Assembly: GCA_017399025.1 (NCBI GenBank)
Contig: JAFQEK010000047.1
Coordinates: 1 to 32,139, forward strand
Reading direction: 5' to 3'
Source of the DNA: Clostridia bacterium
GTDB lineage: Bacteria; Bacillota; Clostridia; Oscillospirales; CAG-272
DNA length: 32,139 nucleotides
Part shown: positions 24,901 to 32,139 of the stretch, piece after piece
How positions within the stretch are numbered: position 1 is the stretch's first letter
How the letters are laid out: every line of letters begins with the position of its first letter
Position numbers and translations under genes: made by a program
The notes under the pieces: model-generated
What the model was told of the DNA's origin: nothing
Databases searched by the model: none
What the model saw: only the letters and a program-made list of their open reading frames with translations

Positions 24901-25814
24901 GTATTGCCGCAAGAGAACTCGGTTACAAGGTTATGACCCCCGCGTTCGACGGCGCAAAAGAAAGTGATATTACGGAAATGCTCACCGAAGCGGGACTTTA
25001 CAGACCTGTGCTCCGCGGAGAAGCATTGACCGGTAAAAAATTCTATGAAGAAATCGTTGATGAAGAAACCGGCGCAAAACGCTACGAGCTTCTCGGTGAC
25101 GATAAGCTCAGCAACAAGGCATGGGTTGCGCAGATGATCGAAGAGAAGAAACTCAAAACCGTTGACGGTAAGCGTATTCTCTACGACGGCCGTACGGGCG
25201 AACCTTTCGATAACCCTGTAACCGTTGGTATCATGTATTATCTGAAGCTCCATCACCTCGTTGACGATAAGATTCACGCTCGAAGCGTTGGTCCTTACTC
25301 TCTCGTTACACAGCAGCCTCTCGGCGGTAAAGCGCAGTTCGGTGGTCAGCGTTTCGGTGAAATGGAAGTTTGGGCACTTGAAGCTTACGGTGCGGCTTAT
25401 ACACTTCAGGAAATCCTGACGGTTAAGTCCGACGACGTAACCGGCCGTGTCAAGACCTACGAAGCAATCGTAAAAGGTCAGAATATCCCGACTCCGGGTG
25501 TTCCCGAATCCTTCCGCGTGCTTGTCAAGGAATTGCAGTCCCTCGGTCTTGATATCCGCGTTCTTGATGATGCGGGTGAAGAAATCGAACTTTCTCAGAT
25601 CGGTGACGATTTGTTTGAAGATAACCGCGGTTATGTAACCGATGATGATCGTGCTGTCAGTGAAGAAGATGTTGGTCCTACCGTTCTTGAAGAAGGCGAT
25701 GAGGATAACTTCTCTATGGTCGATGAGGATGAGATCAACGAATCCTTTGCGAATGAAGATGACGAATTCGATTACGACGAATACGAAGAAGACGATAATT
25801 ACGACGAAGAATAA
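21897..25814 (+). CDS. rpoB: DNA-directed RNA polymerase beta subunit
   Basis: Core polymerase subunit of 1305 residues, with GGAG at 21886-21889 before the ATG. The rifampicin pocket reads [16 protein letters not shown]...[13 protein letters not shown], with D505, H515, R518 and S520 all wild type, so rifampicin sensitivity is expected. Later motifs such as [29 protein letters not shown] and the RpoC-contacting C-terminal region are intact. An unusual acidic tail of about 60 residues follows the conserved end; 13 of the last 18 residues are Asp or Glu. rpoC starts 17 bp later. In many Bacillota rpoB follows rplJ-rplL; here it has its own promoter and is divergent from alaS. Confidence 0.98.
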   Translation: MRIKPQQLGKNVRMSFSKIDEILQMPDLLEVQKKSYQWLLDKGITEVLQDVSPIVDYSGNFVIEFVDYSIDSTPKYPVEECKARDVNYAAPLRVTVRLTNKTTQSVKQQEIFMGDFPLMTETGTFVINGAERVAVSQLVRSPGMYYTSTMDKSGKSTQTAQIIPYRGAWLEYETDMNDVFYVRIDKNRKIPVTVLIRALEQSVSTSTDVRALFGDDVKILTTLDKDGMQAEAEKNGTTAYEESLKEIYKKLRPGEPPLVESAQILLNNLFFDPKRYDLGTVGRYKFDKKVALGRRLSGKKLSRPVVSPLTGEILFDADKVLNFDEAMQIENAGVNEAYVYIADDKEIKVFGNGMVDPAQLLGCDLREVGINEKVKLSLFLEILEEVGGDFDEVKRIAKERVAELSPKHITKDDIYASINYLICLSHGIGTPDDIDHLGNRRVRAVGELLQNQLRIGFSRMDKIIKERMTIQDVNNLTPQGLINIRPIVAAIREFFGSSPLSQFMDQNNPLAELTHKRRLSALGPGGLSRDRASFEVRDVHYTHYGRICPIETPEGPNIGLISYLATYAKINDYGFIEAPYRKVDKATGRVTDIVEYMTADMEDNFIVAQANEPLDENGRFLNKRVLARDRAEIIEVEVSKIDYIDVSPKMVISVATGFIPFLENDDNSRALMGSNMQKQAVPLLVTDSPIVGTGMEYKAAIDSGVCVLAKESGFVKSVSADRIIVTEDSGMNRPYDLLKFRRSNQGNCINQRPIVNVGDRVEKGDVLADGPATSNGEIALGKNALIGFMTWEGYNYEDAVLLNENLVRNDVYTSIHIEEYTLESRDTKLGPEEITREIPNCGEDALKDLDERGIIRNGTEVHAGDILVGKVTPKGETELTAEERLLRAIFGEKAREVRDTSMRLPHGESGIVVDVRVFSRENSDELPTGVNQSVRVYIAQKRKISVGDKMAGRHGNKGVVSRILPPEDMPFLEDGTPLDIVLNPLGVPSRMNIGQVLEVHLGIAARELGYKVMTPAFDGAKESDITEMLTEAGLYRPVLRGEALTGKKFYEEIVDEETGAKRYELLGDDKLSNKAWVAQMIEEKKLKTVDGKRILYDGRTGEPFDNPVTVGIMYYLKLHHLVDDKIHARSVGPYSLVTQQPLGGKAQFGGQRFGEMEVWALEAYGAAYTLQEILTVKSDDVTGRVKTYEAIVKGQNIPTPGVPESFRVLVKELQSLGLDIRVLDDAGEEIELSQIGDDLFEDNRGYVTDDDRAVSEEDVGPTVLEEGDEDNFSMVDEDEINESFANEDDEFDYDEYEEDDNYDEE

Positions 25815-25831
25815 TTTGGAGGAGAGATAAG

Positions 25832-28800
25832 ATGGGTAAAAATGTTTTTGATTCAATCAAGATTGGCCTCGCATCTCCCGAAATGATAAGAAGCTGGTCT
25901 TACGGTGAGGTTACCAAGCCCGAGACCATCAACTACCGTACACTCCGCCCCGAACGCGACGGTTTGTTCTGCGAAAAAATCTTTGGACCGACCAAGGACT
26001 GGGAATGTGCGTGCGGTAAATATAAAAGAGTGCGTTATAAAGATAAGGTCTGCGATCGATGCGGCGTTCAGGTAACCACAAAAAAGGTTCGCCGCGAACG
26101 TATGGGGCACATTGAACTTGCTGCTCCCGTATCGCATATCTGGTATTTCAAGGCAACACCTTCCAGAATGGGTCTTTTGCTTGACATCTCTCCCAGACTT
26201 CTGGAAAAGGTTATTTACTTTGGTCAGTACATCGTATTGGATCAAGGTAATACGCCTCTTGAGAAAAAACAAATGCTGACCGAAACGGAATATCATCAGA
26301 TGTATGAAAAATACGAAAATGATTTCCGTGTCGGCATGGGCGCGGAAGCAATCAAGGAACTTTTGCAGGAAATTGACCTTGAACAGCTTTCTACACAGCT
26401 GAAAACGGAGCTGAGCACCGCAAGCGGTCAGAAAAAACTCCGTATTATCAAAAGACTCGAAGTTGTGGAAGCTTTCCGCAAATCGAACAATAAACCCGAA
26501 TGGATGGTTCTGGATGTTCTTCCCGTCATCCCTCCGGACCTTCGCGCGATGGTACAGCTTGACGGCGGCAGATTCGCAACCTCCGACCTCAATGACCTTT
26601 ACCGCCGTGTTATCAACAGAAATAACAGACTGAAAAAACTTCTTGAGCTTTATGCTCCCGACATCATCATCAAAAACGAAAACAGAATGCTTCAGGAAGC
26701 GGTTGACGCTCTGATCGACAACGGCAGACACGGAAAACCCGTTACAGGTTCCTCCAACCGTCCTTTGAAATCTCTTTCCGAAGGACTTCGCGGTAAGCAG
26801 GGACGTTTCCGTCAGAACCTTCTCGGTAAACGTGTTGACTATTCCGGACGTTCCGTTATCGTTGTCGGTCCTACTTTGAAAATTTACCAGTGCGGTCTGC
26901 CCAAGGAAATGGCACTTGAACTTTTCAAGCCTTTCGTCATGAAACGCCTTGTGGAAACACAGAACGCTTCCAATATCAGGGATGCAAAGAAAAAGGTAGA
27001 CAAAGCGAGCGCAGAAGTATGGGATGCACTTGAAAACGTAATCAAGGACCACCCCGTTCTTCTGAACCGTGCGCCTACACTTCACCGTCTTTCCATTCAG
27101 GCATTTGAACCTGTGCTCGTAGAGGGCAGAGCAATCAAACTCCATCCTCTCGTATGTACTGCGTTCAACGCCGACTTCGACGGCGACCAGATGCCTGTTC
27201 ACGTTCCGCTTTCAAACGAAGCACAGGCGGAAGCAAGATTCCTTATGCTTTCCGCAAACAACTTCCTGAAGCCTGTGGACGGTAAAGCCGTAACCGTTCC
27301 TTCTCAGGACATGGTTCTCGGTTCCTATTATTTGACCATTGACCGCGCGGGCGAGCTCGGCGAAGGCGCATATTTCCGCAACTTCGATGAAGCTATGATG
27401 GCACATGCCAACGGTTTGCTTGGCTTGCACGCGCCCATCAAGGTTCGCGTAACCAAGGAAATTGACGGTGTCGTTCATTCCGGTATCATCGATGCCACAC
27501 TTGGTCGTCTGATCTTCAATGCGCCGATCCCTCAGGATCTCGGTTTTGTGGACAGATCCAAACCCGAAAATCTTCTGAAGCTCGAAATTGACTTCACAAC
27601 CAAAAAGAAACAGCTCGGTCAGATCATTGACCGTACCATCAAAAAACACGGTCCGACCGTTACCGCGCAGGTGCTTGACGCCATCAAGGAAAACGGTTAC
27701 AAATACTCTACTCTCGCTGCGATTTCCATTTCCGTTCTCGATATGACGGTTCCGGATCTGAAAAAAGTAATCATTGCTCAGGCGGAAAAAGATGTTGAAA
27801 GAATCACACGCAGCTTCCGCAGAGGTTTGCTCTCCGAGGATGAACGCTATAACTGCGTTATCCGTGTATGGGAAAATGCAACGAACGATGTTATCGAGGC
27901 TTTGAAAAACTGTATGGACCGTTATAACTCCATCAATATGATGAGTGACTCCGGTGCCCGTGGTTCCATGGCGCAGATGAGACAGCTCGCAGGTATGCGT
28001 GGTCTTATGTTCGCGACCAACGGCCGTACGATGGAAATCCCGATCAAATCCTGCTTCCGCGAAGGTCTTTCCGTATTGGAATACTTCGTCGGTGCCCGCG
28101 GTTCCCGTAAATCTCTGTCCGATACCGCTCTGAAAACAGCCGACTCCGGTTATTTGACCAGACGTCTGGTTGACGTTTCTCAGGATGTTATCGTTAGAGA
28201 AGAAGACTGCGGATCGAGAGAGGGTATCTGGGTCAGCGATGTCAAGGACGGAAACGAGGTCATCGAACCGTTGGCAGACAGACTCCCGGGCAGATTCGTT
28301 ATCGGCGATGTTGTGGACAAAGACGGCAATATTCTTGCTCACGATGGCGATATGCTCGATCTTGCTCAGACGGAAGCCATTGTTGCCGCAGGTATTGAAC
28401 GTGTTCATGTACGTTCTATTCTCAAATGTAAATGCAAACACGGCGTTTGCGCGCACTGCTACGGTGCTGACCTTGCAACAAGTAAGAAAGTCAGCGTAGG
28501 TGAAGCGGTCGGTATCATCGCGGCGCAGTCGATCGGTGAACCCGGTACACAGCTTACGATGAGAACGTTCCACACCGGTGGTATCGCAGGTGCCGATATC
28601 ACACAGGGTCTTCCCCGTGTTGAAGAAATTTTCGAAGCACGCCGTCCTAAGAAAACAGCGATCATTTCCGAATATTCCGGTGTTGTTGATATTCAGGATG
28701 CAAAACGTGCAAGAAACTTTATTATCCGCAATACAGCGGAAACTGGCGTTGACTTTATTTATCCCATTCCTTACGGCGTGAAGATTCTCGTTGAATCCGG

Positions 28801-29392
28801 AAGCTATGTCACCCGCGGCGATGTCATCACCGAAGGCGGTCTGGCTCCGATGGATATCACAAAGATCAAGGGCTTGACGGAAACCTACGAATATATCATC
28901 CGCGAAGTTCAGCGTGTATACCGTATTCAGGATATTGAAATCAACGATAAGCATATTGAAGTTATCGCAAGACAGATGACACGTAAGGTTCGTATCGACG
29001 AAGGCGGCGACACCGAACTTCTCTTCGGTACCGTTGTTGACGTCTCCGAATTTGAAGCAGCCAATGCGGAAATCAATTCCCGTATTGAAAACGGCGAAAT
29101 CGGACTTCGTCCCGCAAAGGCAACCCCGATCCTTCTCGGTATTACCAAAGCGGCATTGCAGACAGAATCCTTCCTGTCCGCAGCTTCCTTCCAGGAAACC
29201 ACCCGTGTTCTTACGGAAGCTGCTATCAAGGGTAAGGTTGACCATCTGATCGGCTTGAAAGAAAACGTTATCATCGGTAAACTTATCCCCGCAGGTACGG
29301 GACTTCAGATCTACCGTGATATCGAAGTTGAAAAGAATTCTTCCGATATCCTTGATGATGAAGATATCGTCGGTGCGGTTGCAAACCAATAA
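25832..29392 (+). CDS. rpoC: DNA-directed RNA polymerase beta' subunit
   Basis: Core polymerase subunit of 1186 residues holding the active-site magnesium. The ATG at 25832 follows GGAGGAGA. Zinc site 1 is C59, C61, C74, C77; the catalytic loop is NADFDGDQM at 446-454 with D448, D450 and D452. The bridge and trigger-loop region contains the second zinc site (DCGSREG and later [13 protein letters not shown]), and [18 protein letters not shown] is intact. There is no large insertion in the trigger loop, consistent with a Gram-positive enzyme. Co-transcribed with rpoB and closed by a strong terminator 11 bp after the stop codon. Confidence 0.98.
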   Translation: MGKNVFDSIKIGLASPEMIRSWSYGEVTKPETINYRTLRPERDGLFCEKIFGPTKDWECACGKYKRVRYKDKVCDRCGVQVTTKKVRRERMGHIELAAPVSHIWYFKATPSRMGLLLDISPRLLEKVIYFGQYIVLDQGNTPLEKKQMLTETEYHQMYEKYENDFRVGMGAEAIKELLQEIDLEQLSTQLKTELSTASGQKKLRIIKRLEVVEAFRKSNNKPEWMVLDVLPVIPPDLRAMVQLDGGRFATSDLNDLYRRVINRNNRLKKLLELYAPDIIIKNENRMLQEAVDALIDNGRHGKPVTGSSNRPLKSLSEGLRGKQGRFRQNLLGKRVDYSGRSVIVVGPTLKIYQCGLPKEMALELFKPFVMKRLVETQNASNIRDAKKKVDKASAEVWDALENVIKDHPVLLNRAPTLHRLSIQAFEPVLVEGRAIKLHPLVCTAFNADFDGDQMPVHVPLSNEAQAEARFLMLSANNFLKPVDGKAVTVPSQDMVLGSYYLTIDRAGELGEGAYFRNFDEAMMAHANGLLGLHAPIKVRVTKEIDGVVHSGIIDATLGRLIFNAPIPQDLGFVDRSKPENLLKLEIDFTTKKKQLGQIIDRTIKKHGPTVTAQVLDAIKENGYKYSTLAAISISVLDMTVPDLKKVIIAQAEKDVERITRSFRRGLLSEDERYNCVIRVWENATNDVIEALKNCMDRYNSINMMSDSGARGSMAQMRQLAGMRGLMFATNGRTMEIPIKSCFREGLSVLEYFVGARGSRKSLSDTALKTADSGYLTRRLVDVSQDVIVREEDCGSREGIWVSDVKDGNEVIEPLADRLPGRFVIGDVVDKDGNILAHDGDMLDLAQTEAIVAAGIERVHVRSILKCKCKHGVCAHCYGADLATSKKVSVGEAVGIIAAQSIGEPGTQLTMRTFHTGGIAGADITQGLPRVEEIFEARRPKKTAIISEYSGVVDIQDAKRARNFIIRNTAETGVDFIYPIPYGVKILVESGSYVTRGDVITEGGLAPMDITKIKGLTETYEYIIREVQRVYRIQDIEINDKHIEVIARQMTRKVRIDEGGDTELLFGTVVDVSEFEAANAEINSRIENGEIGLRPAKATPILLGITKAALQTESFLSAASFQETTRVLTEAAIKGKVDHLIGLKENVIIGKLIPAGTGLQIYRDIEVEKNSSDILDDEDIVGAVANQ

Positions 29393-29403
29393 ATTTGAGT
29401 TTT

Positions 29404-29457
29404 ACGGAGCAGTTTCGGCTGCTCCGTTTTTCCTTTTAAGAAGGAAAAGGCTTTTTT
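29404..29457 (+). terminator. Strong intrinsic terminator after rpoBC, possibly tandem
   Basis: ACGGAGCAG (29404-29412) pairs with CTGCTCCGT (29419-29427) around TTTCGG, followed by a T5 run. A weaker second hairpin CCTTTT/AAAAGG (29432-29450) is followed by CTTTTTT (29451-29457). It separates rpoBC from the str operon. From here to the promoter at 29553 the DNA is AT-rich with no other feature seen. Confidence 0.92.
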
Positions 29458-29552
29458 GAAGATCAAAATAAAGGATTGTCTCTATAAATGCAATGTTTCT
29501 GTCGTTTTTTGAAAAAAATCTGAAAAAATTCCTATTTTTTTATAAAATACAG

Positions 29553-29584
29553 TTGACAAGAAGCAAAAAGGGTGGTATTATAAT
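29553..29584 (+). promoter_or_regulatory. Promoter of the str operon (rpsL-rpsG-fusA)
   Basis: TTGACA (29553-29558) with TATTAT (29576-29581) at a 17-bp spacing; an overlapping TATAAT (29579-29584) would need a 20-bp spacer. Start near 29588, giving a leader of about 180 nt. Confidence 0.85.
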
Positions 29585-29589
29585 TGTAG

Positions 29590-29669
29590 CTGTGTATGCG
29601 AAAATGCTGTGCTTATACAGAAAGAAAAACAAAGCATAATTTGAATGAATTTTAGATTCAAAATGCTTT
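29590..29669 (+). promoter_or_regulatory. Leader hairpins of the str operon
   Basis: Hairpin 1 lies at the 5' end of the transcript: CTGTGTATGC (29590-29599) with GCTTATACAG (29611-29620), one G-U pair and one mismatch. Hairpin 2: AAAGCAT (29631-29637) with ATGCTTT (29663-29669), enclosing TTTGAAT (29640-29646) with ATTCAAA (29656-29662), followed by TCTTAATTC. The second may be an attenuator. The remaining 100 nt to rpsL show only its ribosome site. Confidence 0.5.
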
Positions 29670-29769
29670 TCTTAATTCATGCGTACAACCGAGAAAGGAC
29701 CTGTGTCCCGCGCTTGGTGGTATATATAAACAATAATATTTATTCTGAAATAAGGAGGTTCAACAAGAC

Positions 29770-30192
29770 ATGCCAACATTCAACCAGCTTGTTCGTAACG
29801 GTCGTGATCAGAAAGTTTTCAAGTCTAAGGCGCCTGCTCTTCAAAAAGGCTTCAACTCTCTTGAAAAAACTCCTACTGATCTCAGCGCACCTCAGAAAAG
29901 AGGCGTTTGCACAAAGGTTTATACAACCACACCGAAGAAGCCGAACTCTGCTCTTCGTAAAGTTGCAAAAGTTAAACTTACCAACGGTTTTGAAGCAATT
30001 TGCTACATTCCCGGTATCGGCCACAACCTTCAGGAGCACTCTGTAGTGCTTATCCGAGGAGGTAGAGTACGTGACCTCCCTGGTGTACGTTATCACATCA
30101 TCCGTGGTACACTTGATACACAGGGCGTTGCTAACCGTAAGCAGAGCCGTTCCAAATACGGCGCAAAACGCGGTAAAAAGAAGGCTAAATAA
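29770..30192 (+). CDS. rpsL: 30S ribosomal protein S12
   Basis: Decoding-centre ribosomal protein of 140 residues, in the long Firmicute form with the extra N-terminal loop ([16 protein letters not shown]). GGAGG (29755-29759) precedes the ATG. The conserved [12 protein letters not shown] loop is intact. In the second conserved loop, [12 protein letters not shown], residue 101 is Arg (codon CGT at 30070-30072), where most bacteria have Lys; Lys-to-Arg at this position (E. coli 87/88) is a known streptomycin-resistance change. First gene of the str operon. Confidence 0.98.
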   Translation: MPTFNQLVRNGRDQKVFKSKAPALQKGFNSLEKTPTDLSAPQKRGVCTKVYTTTPKKPNSALRKVAKVKLTNGFEAICYIPGIGHNLQEHSVVLIRGGRVRDLPGVRYHIIRGTLDTQGVANRKQSRSKYGAKRGKKKAK

Positions 30193-30283
30193 TTTAATTA
30201 TCCAAGCCTTGCACTCTGATCGCATGTGATTTCTGTTTTATGATTAAATATTTTGTTTATATCCTCCGAGATATGGCATATAC

Positions 30284-30338
30284 ATCATTGAAATGGGACA
30301 ATCGCACGGTCGGAAGGAAACTTTCGAGTACCAATGAT
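30284..30338 (+). promoter_or_regulatory. Candidate S7 feedback element upstream of rpsG
   Basis: In the 178-nt rpsL-rpsG spacer, ATCATTG (30284-30290) pairs with CAATGAT (30332-30338). Inside lies CGGAAG-GAAA-CTTTCG (30311-30326), a 6-bp stem closed by a GAAA tetraloop. It ends about 17 nt before the rpsG ribosome site. In E. coli, S7 represses its operon by binding the rpsL-rpsG spacer; this element is a plausible counterpart. The first 90 nt of the spacer show nothing further. Confidence 0.5.
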
Positions 30339-30370
30339 ATCATTAAAATATTATGAAGGAGGGAATAACA

Positions 30371-30841
30371 GTGCCAAGAAGAGGTCAAATTTCCAAGAGA
30401 GATGTATTGCCGGATCCGCTTTACAATTCCAAGCTCGTAACAAAGCTTATCAATAACGTAATGCTCGACGGCAAAAAAGGTGTTGCACAGAAGATCGTTT
30501 ACGATGCATTCGCAACCGTAGAAGAAAAGTCGGGCAAGCCCGCACTTGAAGCATTCCAGAATGCTCTTGAAAACATTATGCCGGTCCTTGAAGTAAAAGC
30601 TCGCCGTATCGGCGGATCTACTTACCAGGTTCCGATGGAGGTTCGCCCTGAGAGAAGACAGACTCTCGGTCTCCGTTGGCTCGTTCTTTATTCGAGAAAA
30701 CGCGGCGAAAAGACCATGTCTGACAGACTTGCTGCCGAAGTTCTCGATGCAATCGCTAACACCGGTGCGGCTGTAAAGAAAAAAGAAGAAACACACAAGA
30801 TGGCAGAAGCAAACAGAGCTTTTGCACACTTCAGATATTGA
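30371..30841 (+). CDS. rpsG: 30S ribosomal protein S7
   Basis: Assembly protein of the 30S head that binds the 3' major domain of 16S rRNA. The start is taken as GTG 30371, giving [20 protein letters not shown] after the initiator and 156 residues, the standard length; AAGGAGGGA (30356-30363) is 7 nt upstream. An in-frame ATG at 30353 precedes the ribosome site and is rejected. Conserved segments include [16 protein letters not shown] and LAAEVLDA. It lies between rpsL and fusA, and its own spacer carries a possible S7-binding structure. Confidence 0.97.
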   Translation: MPRRGQISKRDVLPDPLYNSKLVTKLINNVMLDGKKGVAQKIVYDAFATVEEKSGKPALEAFQNALENIMPVLEVKARRIGGSTYQVPMEVRPERRQTLGLRWLVLYSRKRGEKTMSDRLAAEVLDAIANTGAAVKKKEETHKMAEANRAFAHFRY

Positions 30842-30898
30842 TAATCCGCCTGTCGGCATTATCAACACATTCATTGATAAAAATAAAGGAGCAGAAAT

Positions 30899-32139
30899 AT
30901 GGCTAGAGAATATTCACTTGAAAATACAAGAAATATTGGTATCATGGCACATATCGATGCAGGTAAGACAACAACAACGGAAAGAATTCTTTTCTATACC
31001 GGTAAAACCCACAAAATCGGTGAAACCCACGACGGTTCCGCTACGATGGACTGGATGGAACAGGAACAGGAAAGAGGTATTACCATTACTTCCGCTGCTA
31101 CAACTTGCTTCTGGAAGGGCAATCGTATCAATATCATCGATACTCCCGGACACGTTGACTTTACAGTTGAAGTAGAACGTTCGCTCCGTGTACTTGACGG
31201 TGCTGTTACCGTTCTTTGCGCAAAGGGCGGTGTAGAACCCCAGTCTGAAACCGTATGGCGTCAGGCTGATAAGTATCGCGTTCCGAGAATGGCTTACGTC
31301 AATAAGATGGACATTACCGGCGCGGATTTCTATCGTGTTGTAAACATGATGAAAGAACGTTTGAAAGCGAATGCGATTCCGATTCAGCTTCCTATTGGTA
31401 AGGAAGATACTTTCCGCGGCATTGTTGACCTCATCAATATGGAGGCCGATGTTTACTATGACGACCTCGGTAAAGACGTTCGCATTGAACCCATCCCCGC
31501 AGATATGATGGATGATGCTGAAAAATATCGTGAAGAATTGATGGAAGCTGTCGCAGGCAGCGATGAAGAATTGATGGAAAAATACCTTGAAGAAGGCGAA
31601 CTTACCACCGAAGAACTCAAAGCAGGTCTCAGAAAAGCAACCATCGCAAACGATATCATCCCCGTAGTTTGCGGTACTTCCTATAAAAATAAAGGCGTTC
31701 AGAAGCTCCTTGATGCTGTCATCGACTTCATGCCTGCTCCTACAGATGTCCCTGACATCACGGGTATCAATCCCGAAACAGAAGAAGAAGAAGTAAGACC
31801 TTCTTCCGATGATGAACCTTTCGCAGCTCTCGCATTCAAGATCATGACCGACCCCTACGTTGGTAAGCTCTGCTTCTTCCGTGTTTACTCCGGTTCTATT
31901 GCAGCAGGCGAAACCGCTTTCAACCCTAAGAAGAAAGGCGTTAAGGAACGTTTCGGCCGTATCCTTCAGATACACGCAAACGAAAGAAAAGATATTGACC
32001 GCGTATATGCCGGTGATATCGCTGCTGTCGTAGGTACAAAGGGAACCACCACCGGTGATACTCTCTGCGACGAAAAACATCCTATCATCCTCGAATCCAT
32101 GGAATTCCCGGAACCTGTTATCAAGGTTGCTATTGAACC
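30899..32139 (+). CDS. fusA: Elongation factor G (3' end cut by window)
   Basis: Translocation GTPase. The ATG at 30899 follows AAAGGAG; 413 codons are present and the frame is open to the window end, so domains I and II are covered and domains III-V are missing. G1 is AHIDAGKT (17-24), G2 is within [13 protein letters not shown]3 is DTPGH (81-85) and G4 is NKMD (135-138). The G-prime insertion of EF-G is present, and domain II begins near the segment [17 protein letters not shown]. Third gene of the str operon, 57 bp after rpsG. Tuf may follow outside the window, but this cannot be seen. Confidence 0.97.
   Translation, partial: MAREYSLENTRNIGIMAHIDAGKTTTTERILFYTGKTHKIGETHDGSATMDWMEQEQERGITITSAATTCFWKGNRINIIDTPGHVDFTVEVERSLRVLDGAVTVLCAKGGVEPQSETVWRQADKYRVPRMAYVNKMDITGADFYRVVNMMKERLKANAIPIQLPIGKEDTFRGIVDLINMEADVYYDDLGKDVRIEPIPADMMDDAEKYREELMEAVAGSDEELMEKYLEEGELTTEELKAGLRKATIANDIIPVVCGTSYKNKGVQKLLDAVIDFMPAPTDVPDITGINPETEEEEVRPSSDDEPFAALAFKIMTDPYVGKLCFFRVYSGSIAAGETAFNPKKKGVKERFGRILQIHANERKDIDRVYAGDIAAVVGTKGTTTGDTLCDEKHPIILESMEFPEPVIKVAIE

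Noticed and set aside
21852..29389. Long open frames antisense to rpoB and rpoC
   Set aside because: They mirror strongly biased codon use in highly expressed genes; no ribosome sites or family similarity.
29458..29552. A ribosomal L7Ae-like gene between rpoC and rpsL, as in many Bacillota
   Set aside because: The interval has no open frame of suitable size; the gene is absent at this position.
1..32139. CRISPR arrays, tRNA or rRNA genes, transposases, phage genes
   Set aside because: None seen on either strand. The only repeat array has no spacers of unique sequence.

Overview
The window is a chromosomal segment of a low-to-moderate GC Gram-positive bacterium, most likely an anaerobic gut member of the class Clostridia (Bacillota). 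This rests on strong AGGAGG-type ribosome binding sites, near-perfect TTGACA/TATAAT promoters, RpoB and RpoC lengths and zinc sites of Firmicute type without large Gram-negative insertions, the long Firmicute form of ribosomal protein S12, and a CadC-type metal regulator. The genus cannot be named from sequence alone.

Layout. (1) 1-264: a 79-bp tandem repeat running off the left edge. (2) 294-10159 (+): comEC, whose metallo-beta-lactamase domain looks metal-dead, then a 2469-residue cyclic beta-1,2-glucan synthase-like protein (GT84 + GH94). (3) 10229-12538: an AT-rich insert holding a three-gene minus-strand operon of zinc-ribbon proteins, two of them paralogous one-pass membrane proteins, divergent from a small XRE regulator. 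A 29-bp imperfect palindrome sits over the operon promoter. I recognise no described system here; it is the best candidate for something new. (4) 12590-15175 (-): a cadC-HMA-cadA Zn/Cd/Pb efflux operon with a clear CadC operator. (5) 15273-17393: a divergent purine-salvage pair (phosphoribosyltransferase and NCS2/AzgA permease), each with its own promoter. (6) 17419-17466: a perfect 48-bp palindrome between convergent genes. (7) 17470-21666 (-): alaS, a HIT protein and a membrane-inserted M28 peptidase, expressed from a consensus promoter with a structured leader. (8) 21696-32139 (+): rpoB-rpoC, a strong terminator, then the str operon rpsL-rpsG-fusA (fusA cut by the window end).

How it fits together. 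The right half is core information processing: alaS and rpoB fire back-to-back from two perfect consensus promoters, and the str operon has its own promoter, leader hairpins and a candidate S7 feedback site. The left half is accessory or envelope related: DNA uptake channel, surface glucan, metal efflux, and the zinc-ribbon membrane module. No tRNA, rRNA, CRISPR array, transposase or phage gene was seen. Promoter, operator and hairpin calls are by-eye matches; no folding or database search was run.
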